Source of the DNA: Eutypa lata
Taxonomy: Eukaryota > Ascomycota > Sordariomycetes > Xylariales > Diatrypaceae
DNA length: 64,000 bases
NCBI GenBank assembly: GCA_022661535.1
Contig: JAKULF010000002.1
Coordinates: 124,001-188,000 of the forward strand
Direction: 5' to 3'
Position numbers and translations under genes: made by a program. Of the stretch, positions 1 to 13,700 are shown in pieces (the stretch's first letter is position 1; each line of letters starts with the position of its first letter). The notes beneath the pieces are model-generated. The model worked only from the letters and a program-made list of their open reading frames with translations. It was not told where the DNA came from and made no database searches.

Positions 1-2227
1 TCTCTCAGATCTAGACTGTCATGTCCCGCACGGATATCAAAGATCTGACGCTTATCCTCTTGTTCTAATACGCTAGGAGACATGATTATAGTGCTTGAGT
101 GGTGGTGTATAAGTGGGTTCGTGTATATCTTAATGGGTATATTCTGTGAAGGGCGTAAAATATCTAACTATCAAAATTGGGTTGGATATTATTCAAATTC
201 AAAACTACGTTTGTATTTAGACCTCATTATTCGATACTCTAAGACACCGAGAAGGCAACGTGCTAACATCCGGAAATAAACTGATCATCAGTCCAGCGTC
301 ATGTTTTCAGTTAAACTAGTAGATAAATTGATATATTATATAAGCAGAAGCCATTATTAGCCGTTCGTATAAGCGACTGGTTTTGTTCGTATATTTCTGT
401 AACAAACAAGATTTGGTCAAGCATATGTCACGTATACCATATCCAACGCTCAAGCAATTTCAGTTTCCTTCTTGTTACTAAGTGCTTACAGGATATTCAT
501 CGCATCCAAGTTCATTGCAGACTAATTAGATGTTTGGGGATGGTAACCAAACAAAACGACGTAGCGAAGACCATCAGCTGATCATCCCCTAGAAATGCTG
601 TTCCTAACTTTAGATACACGTGGGTGTAATTAAGCTACTGTTAGGTTTTTTTTTTTTTTTCAACAATTTTATATACCGACTTTTGCTTGACTTTACGATT
701 CGCTCTGTCGTCTAACAGATCGAGATGCTGCCCCGCAAATAATGTGCACTGTATCATGGATCTTGCTTAGGGCTTACCTCTCTAGTTATTGGGTGTATCA
801 GACTCATTGGAAAAGTACCCCCTTATAATGTGGATAAAGTAAGCCAAGGAAATAATAGAAATAATAACAGATGCACGGGCAATGGCATATATGTGCATGG
901 TGGGTATTGTAGATCGTTGCATTTTGTAGCTTTCGAGAGTAATGTTTAGCGAGACAAGATCTTCTGTATATCTTGGCTTAAACTGGTAGATTACATATGC
1001 ACTTGTGTTTCTAGGTGCTCACTAATCTCATAATAATGAATCCTTCAGTAAGGACAAAGTTACAATTGAGAACGCGTAATGCCGGACAGCAATGAATAAA
1101 GTGAATTCATCATACCGACATAGATATCGTCATGTCAGCATGTTTTTGACGACGGATCATAATCCCCGGGGATTCATGGCAATGGCAATTCTCAATATTT
1201 GCCTTTGGCAGCCGATCCCGGTATCGAAGCTGATCCCACCCTGCACGCCCTTTCCTGGGCTATCTTTGGTGTGGCCATAAGGCAGAGTGACATAAGTACG
1301 TACTAATACATACTAGAATAAGAGAAATCCTATAAATTCTATTGGCTAAGTTCCCTGAAAATGGATATTCTATCAGCGTTGATAGTTGTCAAAGATGGTT
1401 AGCTTTGTCACTCTGCCTTCTGGCCATTCCAAAGATAATGACATGTAGTGTGTAGAGAGGGCCGTGGATGTAGTTACAATACTTGGATAGGGATACCCCA
1501 TTACCATGCCCAATGCATGCATGTCATCGGGTAATTGTCTCGGCCCCGGCACATGAGGTTATGTAGTCATGCATGGAAATTGAAATATTACTACTGCCTA
1601 GAGGCTACTTGGGTAAAGGGAATATTGGCACATTGAATTGTTTTGGGAAATGCAAAGGAAAGTAAAACATGTTGAATACATGAGTTGTGTACACGGAAAC
1701 CGACTACGAGACCACCAGCGCCTTTGGAATCCAGTTGTTGAATTGAGAATTATGTGATGATGTGATTTGATACTAGGCTCTCATTAGAAGATTCAAACTA
1801 CAACGTAGTTATTGTGACATTACACTTTCTATCAATGAAATGGTATATTAGCATGTGAAATTTTATGAGAATTAAGTAAGCTCGTAGAGATTAATACAGT
1901 TCGTATGTGATGAACGAAGTGTTCCTAATTGAGAGATAATTACTTTCAAATTCATGGTTTGAACAAGGTATTGCCATGACTTATTAGCAATCTCAACTAT
2001 CAATACCCGCTTGAACCTGATCATGTATAGACCTTGCCGGGAACCAGGTTTCATTAATTGGTGATAGTCGGTCCACGTCGGGAGACAACACACATGTTAT
2101 TAGATCAAAGTCAGGAAATGGAAACACAAACTCAAAATCAAGGTGTTTATTGTGCATCTTTAATAACTCTACTATATTCATCAAATAGGACTAGAAAGAA
2201 ACCGCTGAGACATTTATCTAATTCAAA
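1..2227. other. AT-rich intergenic DNA at the left edge
   Basis: No protein family was recognised on either strand. The open frames here (for example 65 codons at 82-279 and 62 codons at 1092-1280) are short, lack recognisable motifs and look like chance. A 14-nt T tract lies near 647-660. A hairpin-forming inverted repeat at 1261-1436 is listed separately. The stretch behaves like the outer boundary of the metabolite locus, but the gene to the left lies outside the window. Confidence 0.6.
1261..1436. repeat. MITE-like inverted repeat, 32-bp arms
   Basis: The left arm (1261-1292) and the reverse complement of the right arm (1405-1436) agree at about 29 of 32 positions. Both start TATCTTTGG and both contain GGCAGAGTGACA. 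The arms enclose about 112 bp of AT-rich DNA without coding potential. Size and structure fit a small non-autonomous foldback element or MITE. I could not define a target-site duplication, so mobility is inferred. Confidence 0.5.
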
Positions 2228-3426
2228 TCAGATCAAAGCCCGTGGAGCGGCTGCATTTCCATCGGGGAACGCGGAAGCATCAATTCTGCTCTGAAGGAGG
2301 TAGAAGCCTAAAGGTATAGATTAGATAAGATGTGATGAATAGTTAGTTGGGCTTGGGTACTCACAATACTCCTTGTTGGTGTCTCTCCAGACCTTGCCCA
2401 CGTTGAGTCCCGCACTCTTAGCGATAGATCCAATCTGTGATTCACTCCATTTGCCAGACATGAAGTAGCGAATTGGTTCATCCTTCTTTAGTGCGACATG
2501 AAATTGCCCGACATCTAACTCAATATCTCTCTTAGGTGTATAGCTGTAGTGAAGTTCATTCTGCACATTGTCCCACTCAGGGACTGCGTTCCAGTCTGCC
2601 TCCTTGAAAACGGGTTGTCCTAAGAGTTGGTTTGCATGATGAAGGCCATGGAAGAGAAACTTCCGCGACGGGCCCTCATGAGGGTCGTACGCCTTGAGGA
2701 TGCGCCCTTCGTCTGAACAGCAGTCCGCAGAAATCAGAAAGTTGCAGTCTACCGACATTTTCTCGCAGGCCTGGCGGAATTGGCCCATCAAGACGCTTGC
2801 ATCATGCTGGGTTAGGTTTGCGACACTATTACCCAGCCACAGTAACGTGACGGTAGACACTGGTAGACGGGCAGAGCTGGCAAGCCACTCCGCGCAATCG
2901 TCATAAGTACCGCTGAGTCCAGAGATACTAATGAACTGCGAACCGGCGAACTGTTCCTTCAGGCCTCCTAGGTTCTTGTAGAGAGCATCATCTGAGACGT
3001 CCAATGCGTAGTAGTGCACCTGTCGGCGCTCCTTCTCCATCGCATCAAGGAGCCATGCTGTCTTGCTGAGATTTCTACGATAGTATAGTCAGCATCAATA
3101 CGCGGAACGAATGGGTAGGGATCAATTTACCCGCAGCCCAACTCGATCAACACCGATCTTGACGGAAGCTGGCAGGCAATATCTTGTCGGTAGTTTGTTA
3201 GAATCTCCCATTCGCATTTCTTTGGGTAATAATCTGGGGCTTTGGTCCATGTATCGAAGTTTTGCAACCCTTCATCGTTCCAGAGGAGAAGTGACGGCAT
3301 CGTCTTGGAAGTATCTTGCAGACCGGAGATAATGCATTCTTTCAAGTCTAACAGCCCAGACTGTCTAATGCTATGAAGTTTGACAGCCTGCGAGGCAGCT
3401 GCATCGAGTAACATAGTTTGAGACAT
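2228..3426 (-). CDS. EasF/EgtD-type SAM-dependent amino-acid N-alpha-methyltransferase
   Basis: Three exons on the minus strand (3426-3131, 3074-2365, 2307-2228) give about 361 residues, normal for the family. The N-terminus has an IRQSGL segment like that of fungal 4-dimethylallyltryptophan N-methyltransferases. Intron 1 splits the SAM-binding motif, which splicing restores as ELGCGNLSKT (around residue 95). The first intron of 56 nt has donor GTAAAT and acceptor TAG. The second uses GTGAGT, and splicing it replaces an unrelated tail by a C-terminus containing FYLLQ, as expected for EasF-like proteins. Such enzymes methylate the alpha-amino group of free amino acids (Trp derivatives in EasF, His in EgtD). 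The substrate here cannot be read. The gene is divergent from the giant NRPS at 4747, so it probably methylates a precursor or the peptide N-terminus. Confidence 0.85.
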
Positions 3427-4746
3427 GACTTATGAATATGATGTCAATCAATCATTTCACAGAATGTGAATTTGAGGAGAAAACTTGTGACATGTTTTAT
3501 GAAGTTTTTCTCTGTTTGTTTATACATATGTACATCGGCATACGACACTAGAAGCTGACATAAGGAGAGCATGGTGTAAATACGACGAATAAGCAGGAGA
3601 GCAGAATGTTGGTAAACTATGAAAATAACCTTGATATGATGTGACGTAGACCGGATAGCATTAAGGAAACCTCTTTCAAAAATACCTAGAGTTTGATATA
3701 TAATGCCCTAAAAATAGATGTAGATATAATACATGATAAAATTACCCATACAGTGTATAATACAAACAGGCGTGTATAAAACAAAACATTGACAAATGCG
3801 ACGCCCGAAAGATTTCTTATTCTGGCAATGGAAATAAGGCTAAACCGTAAAGGTTTAGCTGCTGATGATTTTCCTAATGCCGTTCAAAATAGCGAGGAGA
3901 ATAGCCCGCACGGTAGAGTACTTACTCAGCTCAAGATCGGCGATTTCCCTGCCACTCAGCTGTGACTGCCGATCATGGGCTGAGTCAGTTTACGTTGGGC
4001 CCGGCCCGGTAGGTGATGAACGCATGTAGAGTCGCGAATCCCGTGACATTACCTCCAGCCAGCCTGCCGGATATAGCTTCGGCTAGTGATGCCACTCTCA
4101 TCGGTGTAGTGTCAGCATGCCTGGGGTATTGGATCCTGCACTATGGTACTCGGACCTGAACCCCCCTGTCCGTGGAGATCGTCTACGCCTCATAACTTGG
4201 GCGTGGAATTAACCTTCCTCGTGGCAAGTCTACTGGAGCTAAAGCTTTGTATACTTCGTAATTTGTAGTTTATTGTATCCGCAGGCGCTTACGTACTCAG
4301 CTATGTATGGAAAGTGTGAAGGACGAAGCTCACAGTGTGCCCGTTCCTTTGGGAATAGCTGCGGATTGTTTCTGGGGACTCTTGCTGATTGTACCTGCGT
4401 AATGGGTGACTATTCTTGGGTAATTGTAATGAAAATGATGATCCACGGCTCGAGGCCCAAGCTTCAACCCTTAAGCTGGCATAGCTGGAATAGCTGTATT
4501 ACTGCTGTGCTGCCTTTATATTCTCGCATGTAACTGATAGAGTTTCTAATTGTTAGAAGGTCGACTGACTGACTATTGGACGCCAAGTGTGATCACATTG
4601 TACTTTTAGATTTACTTGATACCTTTTACCTTTGTGAAACAGAGAGATAGACGAAAGGACTATCTCAGTATACCACCATAACCTCAATCACCATCATAAC
4701 TAATTATACCATACTCAAATCCTAATTTAAGAACACAACTTCCAAG
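3427..4746. promoter_or_regulatory. Divergent promoter region between the methyltransferase and the NRPS
   Basis: This 1.3-kb intergenic stretch separates the start codons of two divergent genes. It carries a 22-bp imperfect inverted repeat (3920-3989, listed separately), a perfect 8-bp palindrome with a 5-nt loop (3839-3859), and a GC-rich patch rich in CGG/CCG triplets around 3995-4160. Zn2Cys6 regulators commonly bind such CGG/CCG pairs. No strong TATA box is visible next to the NRPS start. The start context AAG-ATG-GCG is good. Shared control of the two genes is inferred from layout only. Confidence 0.5.
3920..3989. promoter_or_regulatory. Imperfect inverted repeat, 22-bp arms with 26-bp spacer
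   Basis: The left arm (3920-3941) matches the reverse complement of the right arm (3968-3989) at 19 of 22 positions. The inner seven bases, GATCGGC and GCCGATC, are perfectly complementary, and each arm also has ACTCAGC on its outer side. It lies about 500 bp from the methyltransferase start and 760 bp from the NRPS start. It could be a dimeric regulator site or a small foldback sequence. Confidence 0.45.
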
Positions 4747-7700
4747 ATGGCGCCCCATTTTGAAGAAAACATTGAAACCGACCATGGTGGATATTGGACA
4801 AACGGCACACCCACTCCAACACCTGTGTCCCCTTTGAAAACAAGGGTTGATGAAGGTTTCGGAGAGAGCGCCGACATGTTGAAAGTGAGATCCTGGACCT
4901 CACAAATCCCCCAGACGTTCGACGTCTGCGTTCACCACATGATCCAGGAACGAATTCGAGCTCAGCCCGAAGCACCCGCCATCTGTGCCTGGGATGGGCA
5001 ACTGAGCTACGGAGAACTCGACACCCTCTCATCATCATTCGCAGCATATCTGGTACACCGCGGAGTTAGACCAGAAGTGTATGTGCCTATTATCTCGGAG
5101 AAGTCGCGCTGGGTGCCAGTGGCCATGCTCGCCGTACTGAAGGCCGGTGGTGCCTTCGTGCTACTTGACCCATCGCACCCAGTGAGCCGGCTTGAAGAGA
5201 CGTGCCAGACCATCGGTGCCACCAATATCGTGGCATCAAAGGAGATGGCTGACACCGCAGCTAGGCTGGCGCGGGATGTGATCCTGACCAACCAGAAGTA
5301 CCCTGATAACTCGTCGCAGGCGTTGCTGGCGACCGTTCAAGTCCGGCCTGGAAACGTCGCCTACTCTGTATTCACGAGTGGGACATCTGGCAAGCCGAAG
5401 GGCGCAGTCATCGAGCACCGGGCTTTCAGCAGCAGCGCCGTGGCGCATGCCAGGGCCACCGACATGGAGGCTACTTCGCGCGTGCTGCAATTTGCCTCGT
5501 ACGCGTTTGATGCCTGCCTTACGGAAATGCTAACCGCGCTCATCGTGGGTGCGTGCGTCTGCATTCCGTCCGAGGCAGGGCGCACGCGAGACCTCGCCGG
5601 CGAAGCGCGTCGGTTGCAGCCCAACTGGGCGATTCTGACCCCATCGGTCACGCGAATTCTTGATGTTCGCGACTTCCCCATGTTGCGGACCTTAGTGCTT
5701 GGCGGTGAAGCAATCCATAAAGACGACGTGCACAAGTGGGCTCCTCACGTGAGCCTGTTTGTTGCGTACGGTCTTAGCGAGTGCGCTGTGGCGAACGTCG
5801 CTCGGCCATGTCGGGTTGAAGATGCTGACCATGCGACCTTGGGCCATGGCGTTGGTGTGACGTGCTGGGTTGTGGACCCGGACGATCATAACCAACTGTC
5901 ACCAGTTGGTGCTGTCGGCGAGCTACTACTTGACGGCCCGGCTGTAGGTCGCGGTTACATTAACGATCCGACCCGAACCGCTCAAGCTTTCATCGAGTCG
6001 CCTCCTTGGCATCGCCGACTGAGGCCGGGAGCTAATGCAATTGGAACTAAGCTTTACAAGACCGGCGATCTGGTGGCGTATAACACCAATGACGGTTCGG
6101 TCCGCTATGTTGGTCGCAAAGACTCGCAGACCAAATTTCATGGGCAAAGACTTGAAGTCGATGAGATCGAGCATCACCTACGACGCCTCCTTCCTGCCAC
6201 CCGGGGCCTTATCGTCGACATTGCTAAGATTGGTGATGAGGAGACTCTCATTGCTTTTATCCTGCAAGAGACCAGTCCGTCCCAGCAGAATGGACATGCA
6301 TCAAATGGAAATGGACAAAAGTCCTGGCTCAGCGACCCGAGCGAAGATTTTCGCGACCGGGCGCAGCATGTTCAGCAAGAATTGCAACGTTCTGTTCCGA
6401 AATGGATGATTCCGAGCATATTCTTACCCTTAAAATCTATGCCCTTGATGCCAAGCGGCAAGAGTGACAGGCGACAATTGCGTTCGTTGGCCACAAGCTT
6501 GACCCGACATCAACTCCAGGCATATGCCGTCTCCAACTCCTCGGCAGCTAAGCGACAGCCGTCGACCTCCATGGAAGAGGCAATTCAAAAGCTTTGGGCC
6601 AACGTATTGAGGATTAGCCCTAGTGAAATTGGGCTGGATGACAGCTTCTTTGACCTCGGGGGTAACTCGATCAACGCCATGAAGCTTGCTGGCGCCGCTC
6701 GACAACAAGGGCTGAAGCTCGCGGTGAGCCACGTATATGGTAATGAGAACCTCGCTGCCATGGCCGCTTCAGTGAAGCTCGCGTCTAGTGAGTCCGCGAG
6801 CACTATCCAGCCATTTTCCCTACTGCCTGAATCCAAGGATAGGGAGGCAATCATCACTCGCGTCATACGCCAGTGCCAGCTTCGTAATAAGTCGGAGATT
6901 GAGGATGTATATCCTTGCACCCCCTTGCAGGAGGGACTCATGTCGCTCACGGCGAGAAGGCCGGGCGCGTACACTGTTGCCTTCGAGTACGAGCTTCCGG
7001 TTGGCCTGGATGTCGCGCGATTCCAGCGGGCCTGGAATGCCGCCATGAAAGCTAATCCAATCCTCCGAACCCGCATCATACAAGCCAATACGGGCGCGAT
7101 GTATCAAGCCGTGATTCGCGGTTCGCTCCCTTGGGACTCGGACAGTGCTGCCTTGGACGATTGGAAACTAGGCAAACCCCTGGCGAGGCTATGTCTCCGC
7201 CAGGCAGAATCGTCTGGTGACAGTCTTAAATTCATTTTTGCTCTTCACCATGCAATCAGCGATGGTTGGGCATTGCAATCTCTGCTCGACCAAGTGCAGT
7301 CGGCTTACGAAGGTGCCAAGCTTTCACCACGGCCCTTTAACCGCTTCATTGATTATATATCACGGATTGGTCCTGAGAGTGAAACTTTCTGGAAGAGCCA
7401 GTTTGCTGATTTGCAAGCCGCTGCATTTCCCGCTTTACCGTCTGCTGCCTATACCCCTAACCCCACCGTCAAGGAGACCATTACAATCCCAAACGAGTCT
7501 CCCGCAACCCATGAGTTCAACGTCCCCAACAGACTTAAACTGGCATGGGGAATTCTTATCTCGCTTTATACTGATAGTCTGGACACTGTATTCGGTGTCA
7601 CCGTTGCTGGACGTGGTGCTCCAGTACTGGGAATTGAGGAGATGACTGGCCCAACCATTGCATCAGTCCCGTGCCGTCTGCGTTTGCACTCGGACAGCAC

Positions 7701-10700
7701 CATAGTTGGTGCACTCCGCGACGTTCAGAAGGACTCTGTTGCGGCGATCCCCTTCGAGCAAGCTGGCCTTCAGCATATTAGCCGCATGGGACCGGAGGCT
7801 GCGTCCGCCTGCCGGTTTCAAAGTTTGCTGGTCATCCAACCTGAGCAAGAGACGTCTCCAGCACTGTTCAGCGCAGCACGAGACCTGGCAGCGCTTGATG
7901 CTTTCAGCACTTATGCCATCACTTTGATTTGCAGACAATCACTTGATTCTGTCGTGGTAGAGGCGACCTTTGACCCCGACGTGATAAATGAGACACAGTT
8001 CAAGCGAATGATGAATCAATTGAGACACTTATTCCTACAGTTGAATTCCTCCAAGAAGTCTCTTCTTATCAGTGATCTGAACACCACTAGTCCCGAGGAT
8101 ATGTCCGAATTAACGGAGTGGAATCAAACTTTGCCGGAGCCGGTCGTCGCTTGCGCCCATGACCTCATTCGAGAGCAGTCTGACCTCCACCCCAACACAC
8201 CTGCTGTTCATGCTTGGGATGGGGGTTTTACCTATAAGGAGATGGAGGAGCTTTCGTCAAACCTAGCATGTTACCTAATGGAACAGGGCGTTGGCCCCGA
8301 GGTGTTCATTCCGCTCTGCTTCGAGAAATCACGCTGGACTACTATCGCCATGCTGGGTGTTATCAAAGCAGGAGGTGCCTTCATTTTGCTTGACCCATCT
8401 CATCCTGCTCAACGTTTGCAAGGCATTTGCCGCGACTCTAAAGCGCTGTTCGTGATCTCATCCGAACGGAACGCGCAAATGGCCCGCAACTTCGCGTCCC
8501 GTTCGATTGTTCTCGGCAATGCCCAGAAGCCTTGGATTGGACGAAAGACGGCATTGTCAGTGTCAAATCCTTTGGTAAGCCCGGAGAACTCGGTCTATGC
8601 AGTCTACACTTCGGGTTCGACTGGGACTCCAAAAGGGGCTGTGCACTCTCATATCTCATGGTGCACGAGCGCCCAAGCGAACCGTGTCGGTCTTTACCTA
8701 GGGCCGGGGTCACGCGTTCTCCAATTTGCGGCTTACGCGTTTGACATTAGCATCGCGGATAACTTGCTCACTCTTGTTGCTGGTGGATGTATCTGCGTTC
8801 CATCTGAGCAGCACCGCCAAGGAAATATCGTTCAAGCGATCAATGAGCTTGACGCAAATTGGGCCTGCTTGACTCCTTCCGTAGCCCGTATCATTGATCC
8901 GAACAAAGTTGCTGCCTTGAAGACACTCGTCTTGTGTGGTGAACCAATCGCCAGTGAAGTTATTTCACTTTGGTCTCCTCATGCTCATCTTCTGAACCTG
9001 TACGGCCCTGCTGAGTGTGCTATCCTCACCACATTACATCGGAATGTGCGCGATCACAGGGATCCGAACAACATTGCTTACCCCACTAGTGCTGTGTGCT
9101 GGGTGGTGGACACGAAGAATGAGGAGAAGCTAGCGCCCATCGGCACTGTAGGTGAGCTCCTTGTCGAGAGTCCTATTGTAGGACATGGTTATCTCAACGA
9201 TCCGAAACGGAGTGCTGCATCCTTCGTCCCTAGGGACGAGTATCCTTCATGGCTCTTGAACTTCAGGCTCGGAGGAGCCTCACGCCTGTATCGTACTGGG
9301 GACCTCGTCCAATACGCGAAGGATGGCTCTTTGCGCTATGTCAGCCGCAAAGACACACAGATCAAGCTTCGCGGGCAACGTATCGAGCTCGGGGAGGTCG
9401 AGTATCACTTGCGCCATTGCTTCCCTGGAGCGGAGGAGGCGGTTGCCGAGGTGGTCATGCAAGGCAACAAGAGATCAGCCTTGACAGCTTTTATTCTCAC
9501 GAAGCAAGATGTGTTCAAAATGTCAGATGAGCGTTTCAAGGCCCTCACAACAGAGGCTACAGAGAAACTGGAGCTTCTACTTCCGGTTTACATGGTGCCC
9601 ACTGTATTTCTCCCGCTGAATCATCTCCCTTATAGTAAGTCAGGCAAGCTAGACCGCAAGTTGCTCCGCACTCTGGCAGCAGAGGTACCAGCCGATGAGT
9701 ATAGCAAACCTTCAGCTACAAAGAAGGCACTGCCGGCTTCTGAAGAGGAACGCACTCTTATAGAGTTGTTTGCCCAAGTTCTGAAGGTGCCCGTTGATGG
9801 CTTGGGACCTGACGAACACTTCCTCCGCCTGGGTGGTGATTCGATTCTGGCAATGAACTTGGTCGCGCTCGCGAAAGATCGCGGGTTGACTTTCACCACT
9901 GCGGACATCTTCAAGAACCCGACTGGATCGCTGCTCGCTAAGATTGCTCAGAGGTATACCAACGGTGTCGACCATCACATCCCGCCCTTCTCTCTGCTCC
10001 CGAAGAGCAGTGACCAAGCATGTATTGTAGAAGATGCTGTGAACCAATGTCAAGTAAAGCGAGATCAGATTGAGGACATCTATCCCTGCACCCCGCTCCA
10101 GGAAGGTTTGATGGCTCTTGCAGCCAAGACAACCGGAATGTATATCGCTCGGTTCAAGTATGAAATCCCCCGGGAGACAGACCTGGCCCGCTTCCAGAAA
10201 GCTTGGGATGCGGTCGTAAGTGCGAATTCGATCCTCCGCACCCGTATCATCCAGTCGGACGGAATTTTCCAGGTTGTCCTGAAAGAGTCGCCCTCGTGGG
10301 ATGTTTATGGCTCTCTTAAGGAGCAGACGCGTCATTCCGAGACCCAAGTCATGGGTTTAGGCTCACCCTTGGTGTACCTGTCTCTGGCACCGTTATCTGA
10401 TGGAAGTGGAGGTTATCGGTTCCTGTGGACTGTCCATCATTCACTGTACGATGGTGTAAGTGAGGCTATTTTCCTTCAGTGCTGAAGTTACTTCAATTTA
10501 CATATTCGGGAGTAAAAGGGCCCCGAATATCCCCCGCCCCTCGCTGAAATTTCCATCAAGAATCATTACTAACTTAAAGTGTTGCAGTGGTCACTTCCCT
10601 TGTTGTGGCAGCAGTTTGAGAAAGCATATAATGGAGATGAATTATCATCACAGTCGTTCAATCATTTCATTCGGCACCTTACTCAAGTTGAAGGAGGTGA

Positions 10701-13700
10701 TGAGTTCTGGCGATCCCAGACAAGTAACCTCAACGCTGCAGCATTTCCCGCCTTGCCACATGTGGATTACAGCCCAGACCCGAATCAGTCTATCACTCAT
10801 TCTATCAATGGGTTGTCCGGATCTAAGAGCGGTTACACCATCTCGACTATGATCCAGCTATCGTGGGCGATTGTTCTCTCACATTACACTGACTCGGAAG
10901 ACGTGGTGTTTGGGCTCACCTCTAATGGGAGAGGTGCTGCTCTAGAAGGCATCGCGGAGATCACGGGCCCTACCATAGCAACCGTTCCTATGCGAGTGGC
11001 CCTAAATGGAGAAAGGACTGTGAATAACTCGCTGTCGACTCTGCAGCAGCAAACAATTGACATGATCCCTTTCCTACAGTATGGATTGCACAATATCCGT
11101 AGAATTAGTGCGGATGCTGCCAAGGCATGCGACTTCCAATCCCAACTGGTGATCCAGCCTTCCGACATCACCACAGAATTGGATCTTGGCGGACTTGCGC
11201 GAGCGGAAGCTGAGGACCTTGAAGGATATGAAGGCTTTGCAAGTTATGCCTTTGTAATGTTCTGCCACATGCAGGAAGGATCCAACGATTTGCAGATCTC
11301 GGTCAACTACGATTCACACGTTCTTCAAGAAGCTGAGGCTCGGAGAATGGTCGAGCAATTCCACGCCGTCTTGCGCCAGCTTTCTACAAAGCAGAACGAG
11401 GCCATCCGAGAAATCGATGTCATCAGCAAGGAAGATATGACCCAACTCTCCAAGTGGAACGGGAGTCTTCCAGCTGCAGCTGAGGAGACTTTGCATGACC
11501 TGGTTCTTCGAAACAGCAGAAAGCAACCTACTGCGGAAGCCGTTTGTGCTTGGGATGGTAACCTTACCTACAGGGAGTTGGATTATTGGTCTTCTCGACT
11601 AGCTGGATATCTCCTCAGTTTGGGAGTTCATACCGAGTCGAAGGTTGCTGTCTGCTTGGAGAAGTCTTGCTGGTCCATCGTGACATTGCTAGCCGTCCTT
11701 CGTGCAGGATGTGCGTGCGTCCTTATCGACCATGGGCATCCGCGCCGCCGCATTGAGGAGATCATAAAGAGAACAGAACCTCATCTGATAGTTGCGTCAG
11801 AAGCTCATGTCAGTCTCGTGGACGGGCTTACCAGCGAGTTGGTTCCTATCTCCTTGCCATTTATTCAGGACCTGCCACCACTCAAAGCAAACCTCCCAAC
11901 AGTAACTCCTACCCAAGCCGCTGTGATTCTTTTCACATCGGGTAGCACCGGCACACCCAAGGGGATTGTTATGGAACATGTCAATTTGAGCACCAGCATC
12001 CTTGCTCACGCTCCTGGCATGAACGTCCGCCCCGACTCGCGATCTTTGCACTTCGCGTCTTACGCATTCGATGTCAGCATTTACGAGATCTTCAACACGT
12101 TGGTCTTCGGTGGCTGCGTCTGCGTCCCATCCGAATACGATCGGATGAACAACTTGGCCGCTGTTATTCGCGACCAGCGAATCAACTGGGCCCTTCTAAC
12201 CCCCTCCACCCTTAGCTTGTTCCGACCGGAAGACGTGCCTTCCCTCAAGACTCTCGTGCTCGCAGGCGAAGCTGTCACGCGCGATCCCGTGGCCAAGTGG
12301 GCGGATAAGGTAAGTTTGATTAATGCCTATGGGCCAGCTGAAGGTACTTTCTGCACAGTCGGTCCAATTCTACCTACTGGGTGGAGACCTGGGACGATCG
12401 GACATATGGTAGGTAGTGTTGGGTGGATTGTTGATGTGTCAAGTTCTACTAAATTAGCAGCTATTGGCGCCATTGGCGAACTCGTCATCGAGGGGCCTAT
12501 CGTGACAAGAGGATATCTTAACGAGCCAGAAAAGACGGCCGCCGCCTTCATTGACTCGCCTTCTTGGTTGCGGAGCTTCCGGTCACAGGGCACTGGAGGC
12601 CGTCTTTACAAGACTGGTGACCTTGTGCAGTATAACCCAGATGGTACTATCCGTTACGTAGGGCGGAAAGACGGACAGGTGAAGCTTCGAGGCCAACGTA
12701 TCGAACTTGGAGAGGTTGAGTATCATGTGGGGAACTGCTTCCCTTCGACGGCCGATGTTATTGCAGACGTCATCGTACCTCGCAGCGAGGGAAGGGCGCC
12801 ATTCCTAGTAGCATGTATTGCGATGGGTACTGATGAATCCGACACGAATGAGGAGATGGACCTATTCCTCGAGCCAACCAAGTCCTTCCGTGAGATGGCT
12901 CAAAAGGCCTCGAATGAATTGTTGGCCTCTATCCCACCGTACATGGTCCCTGAGCTGCTCCTGCCCCTCCGACGCCTTCCTCTGACCCGAAGTGGGAAGG
13001 TCGACCGCCGGCAACTGAGGGAGGCGTGTAGCTTGCTGTCTATTGACCGGATCCGAACATTCTCTGCCGAGGCAAAGACGATTAAGCGGGCACCATCAAC
13101 AAGCACCGAGCGAACGCTTCAACAGGTCTGGGCACGAGTATTGAACGCAGACCCTGACTCCATCGGCGTGGATGACAACTTCTTCCGACTTGGAGGAGAT
13201 TCAATTAACGCCATGCAGGTGGTCGCTCAATGCGCCGCTGCAGGCCTCAAGACCTCAGTTGCTGCCCTGTTCCAAGGAAAGACAATTGCCCAAATGAGCC
13301 TCCGGACTGAACAGATGCACTCAAGGGCTGCATTGGCGACCGAGAAGTTGAATGTGCAATTTGATCTGTCCCCGATACAGCAAATGTTCTTTGATACAGC
13401 TGGACGGGACTTTAATCATTTCAATCAAAGCCTGTCGTTCCGCCTATCTCCATCTGCATCGCGCGAGGCGATCAAAAAAGCTATGCGATGGATTGTCACA
13501 AACCATTCTATGCTCCGTGCCCGCTTTATCCAAGCCCCTGAAGGTCGTTGGGGACAGATGATTACTGGGGATGCTGCTCATAGCTACTTGTACCGGGAGC
13601 ACAAAGTCTTCACTCTCGACGAAGCGGCATCTTTAATCCAGTCAGACCAACAGCAATTGGATATTAAAAAGGGCCCTCTGTTCATCTGTCATATCATTGA

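Noticed and set aside
82..279. A 65-codon frame near the left edge
   Set aside because: Short, AT-rich and without motif or splice context.
2321..3040. A shorter methyltransferase starting at 3040 and ending at 2321
   Set aside because: That version lacks the N-terminus and half of the SAM-binding motif, and its C-terminal tail is unlike the family; splicing two introns restores both.
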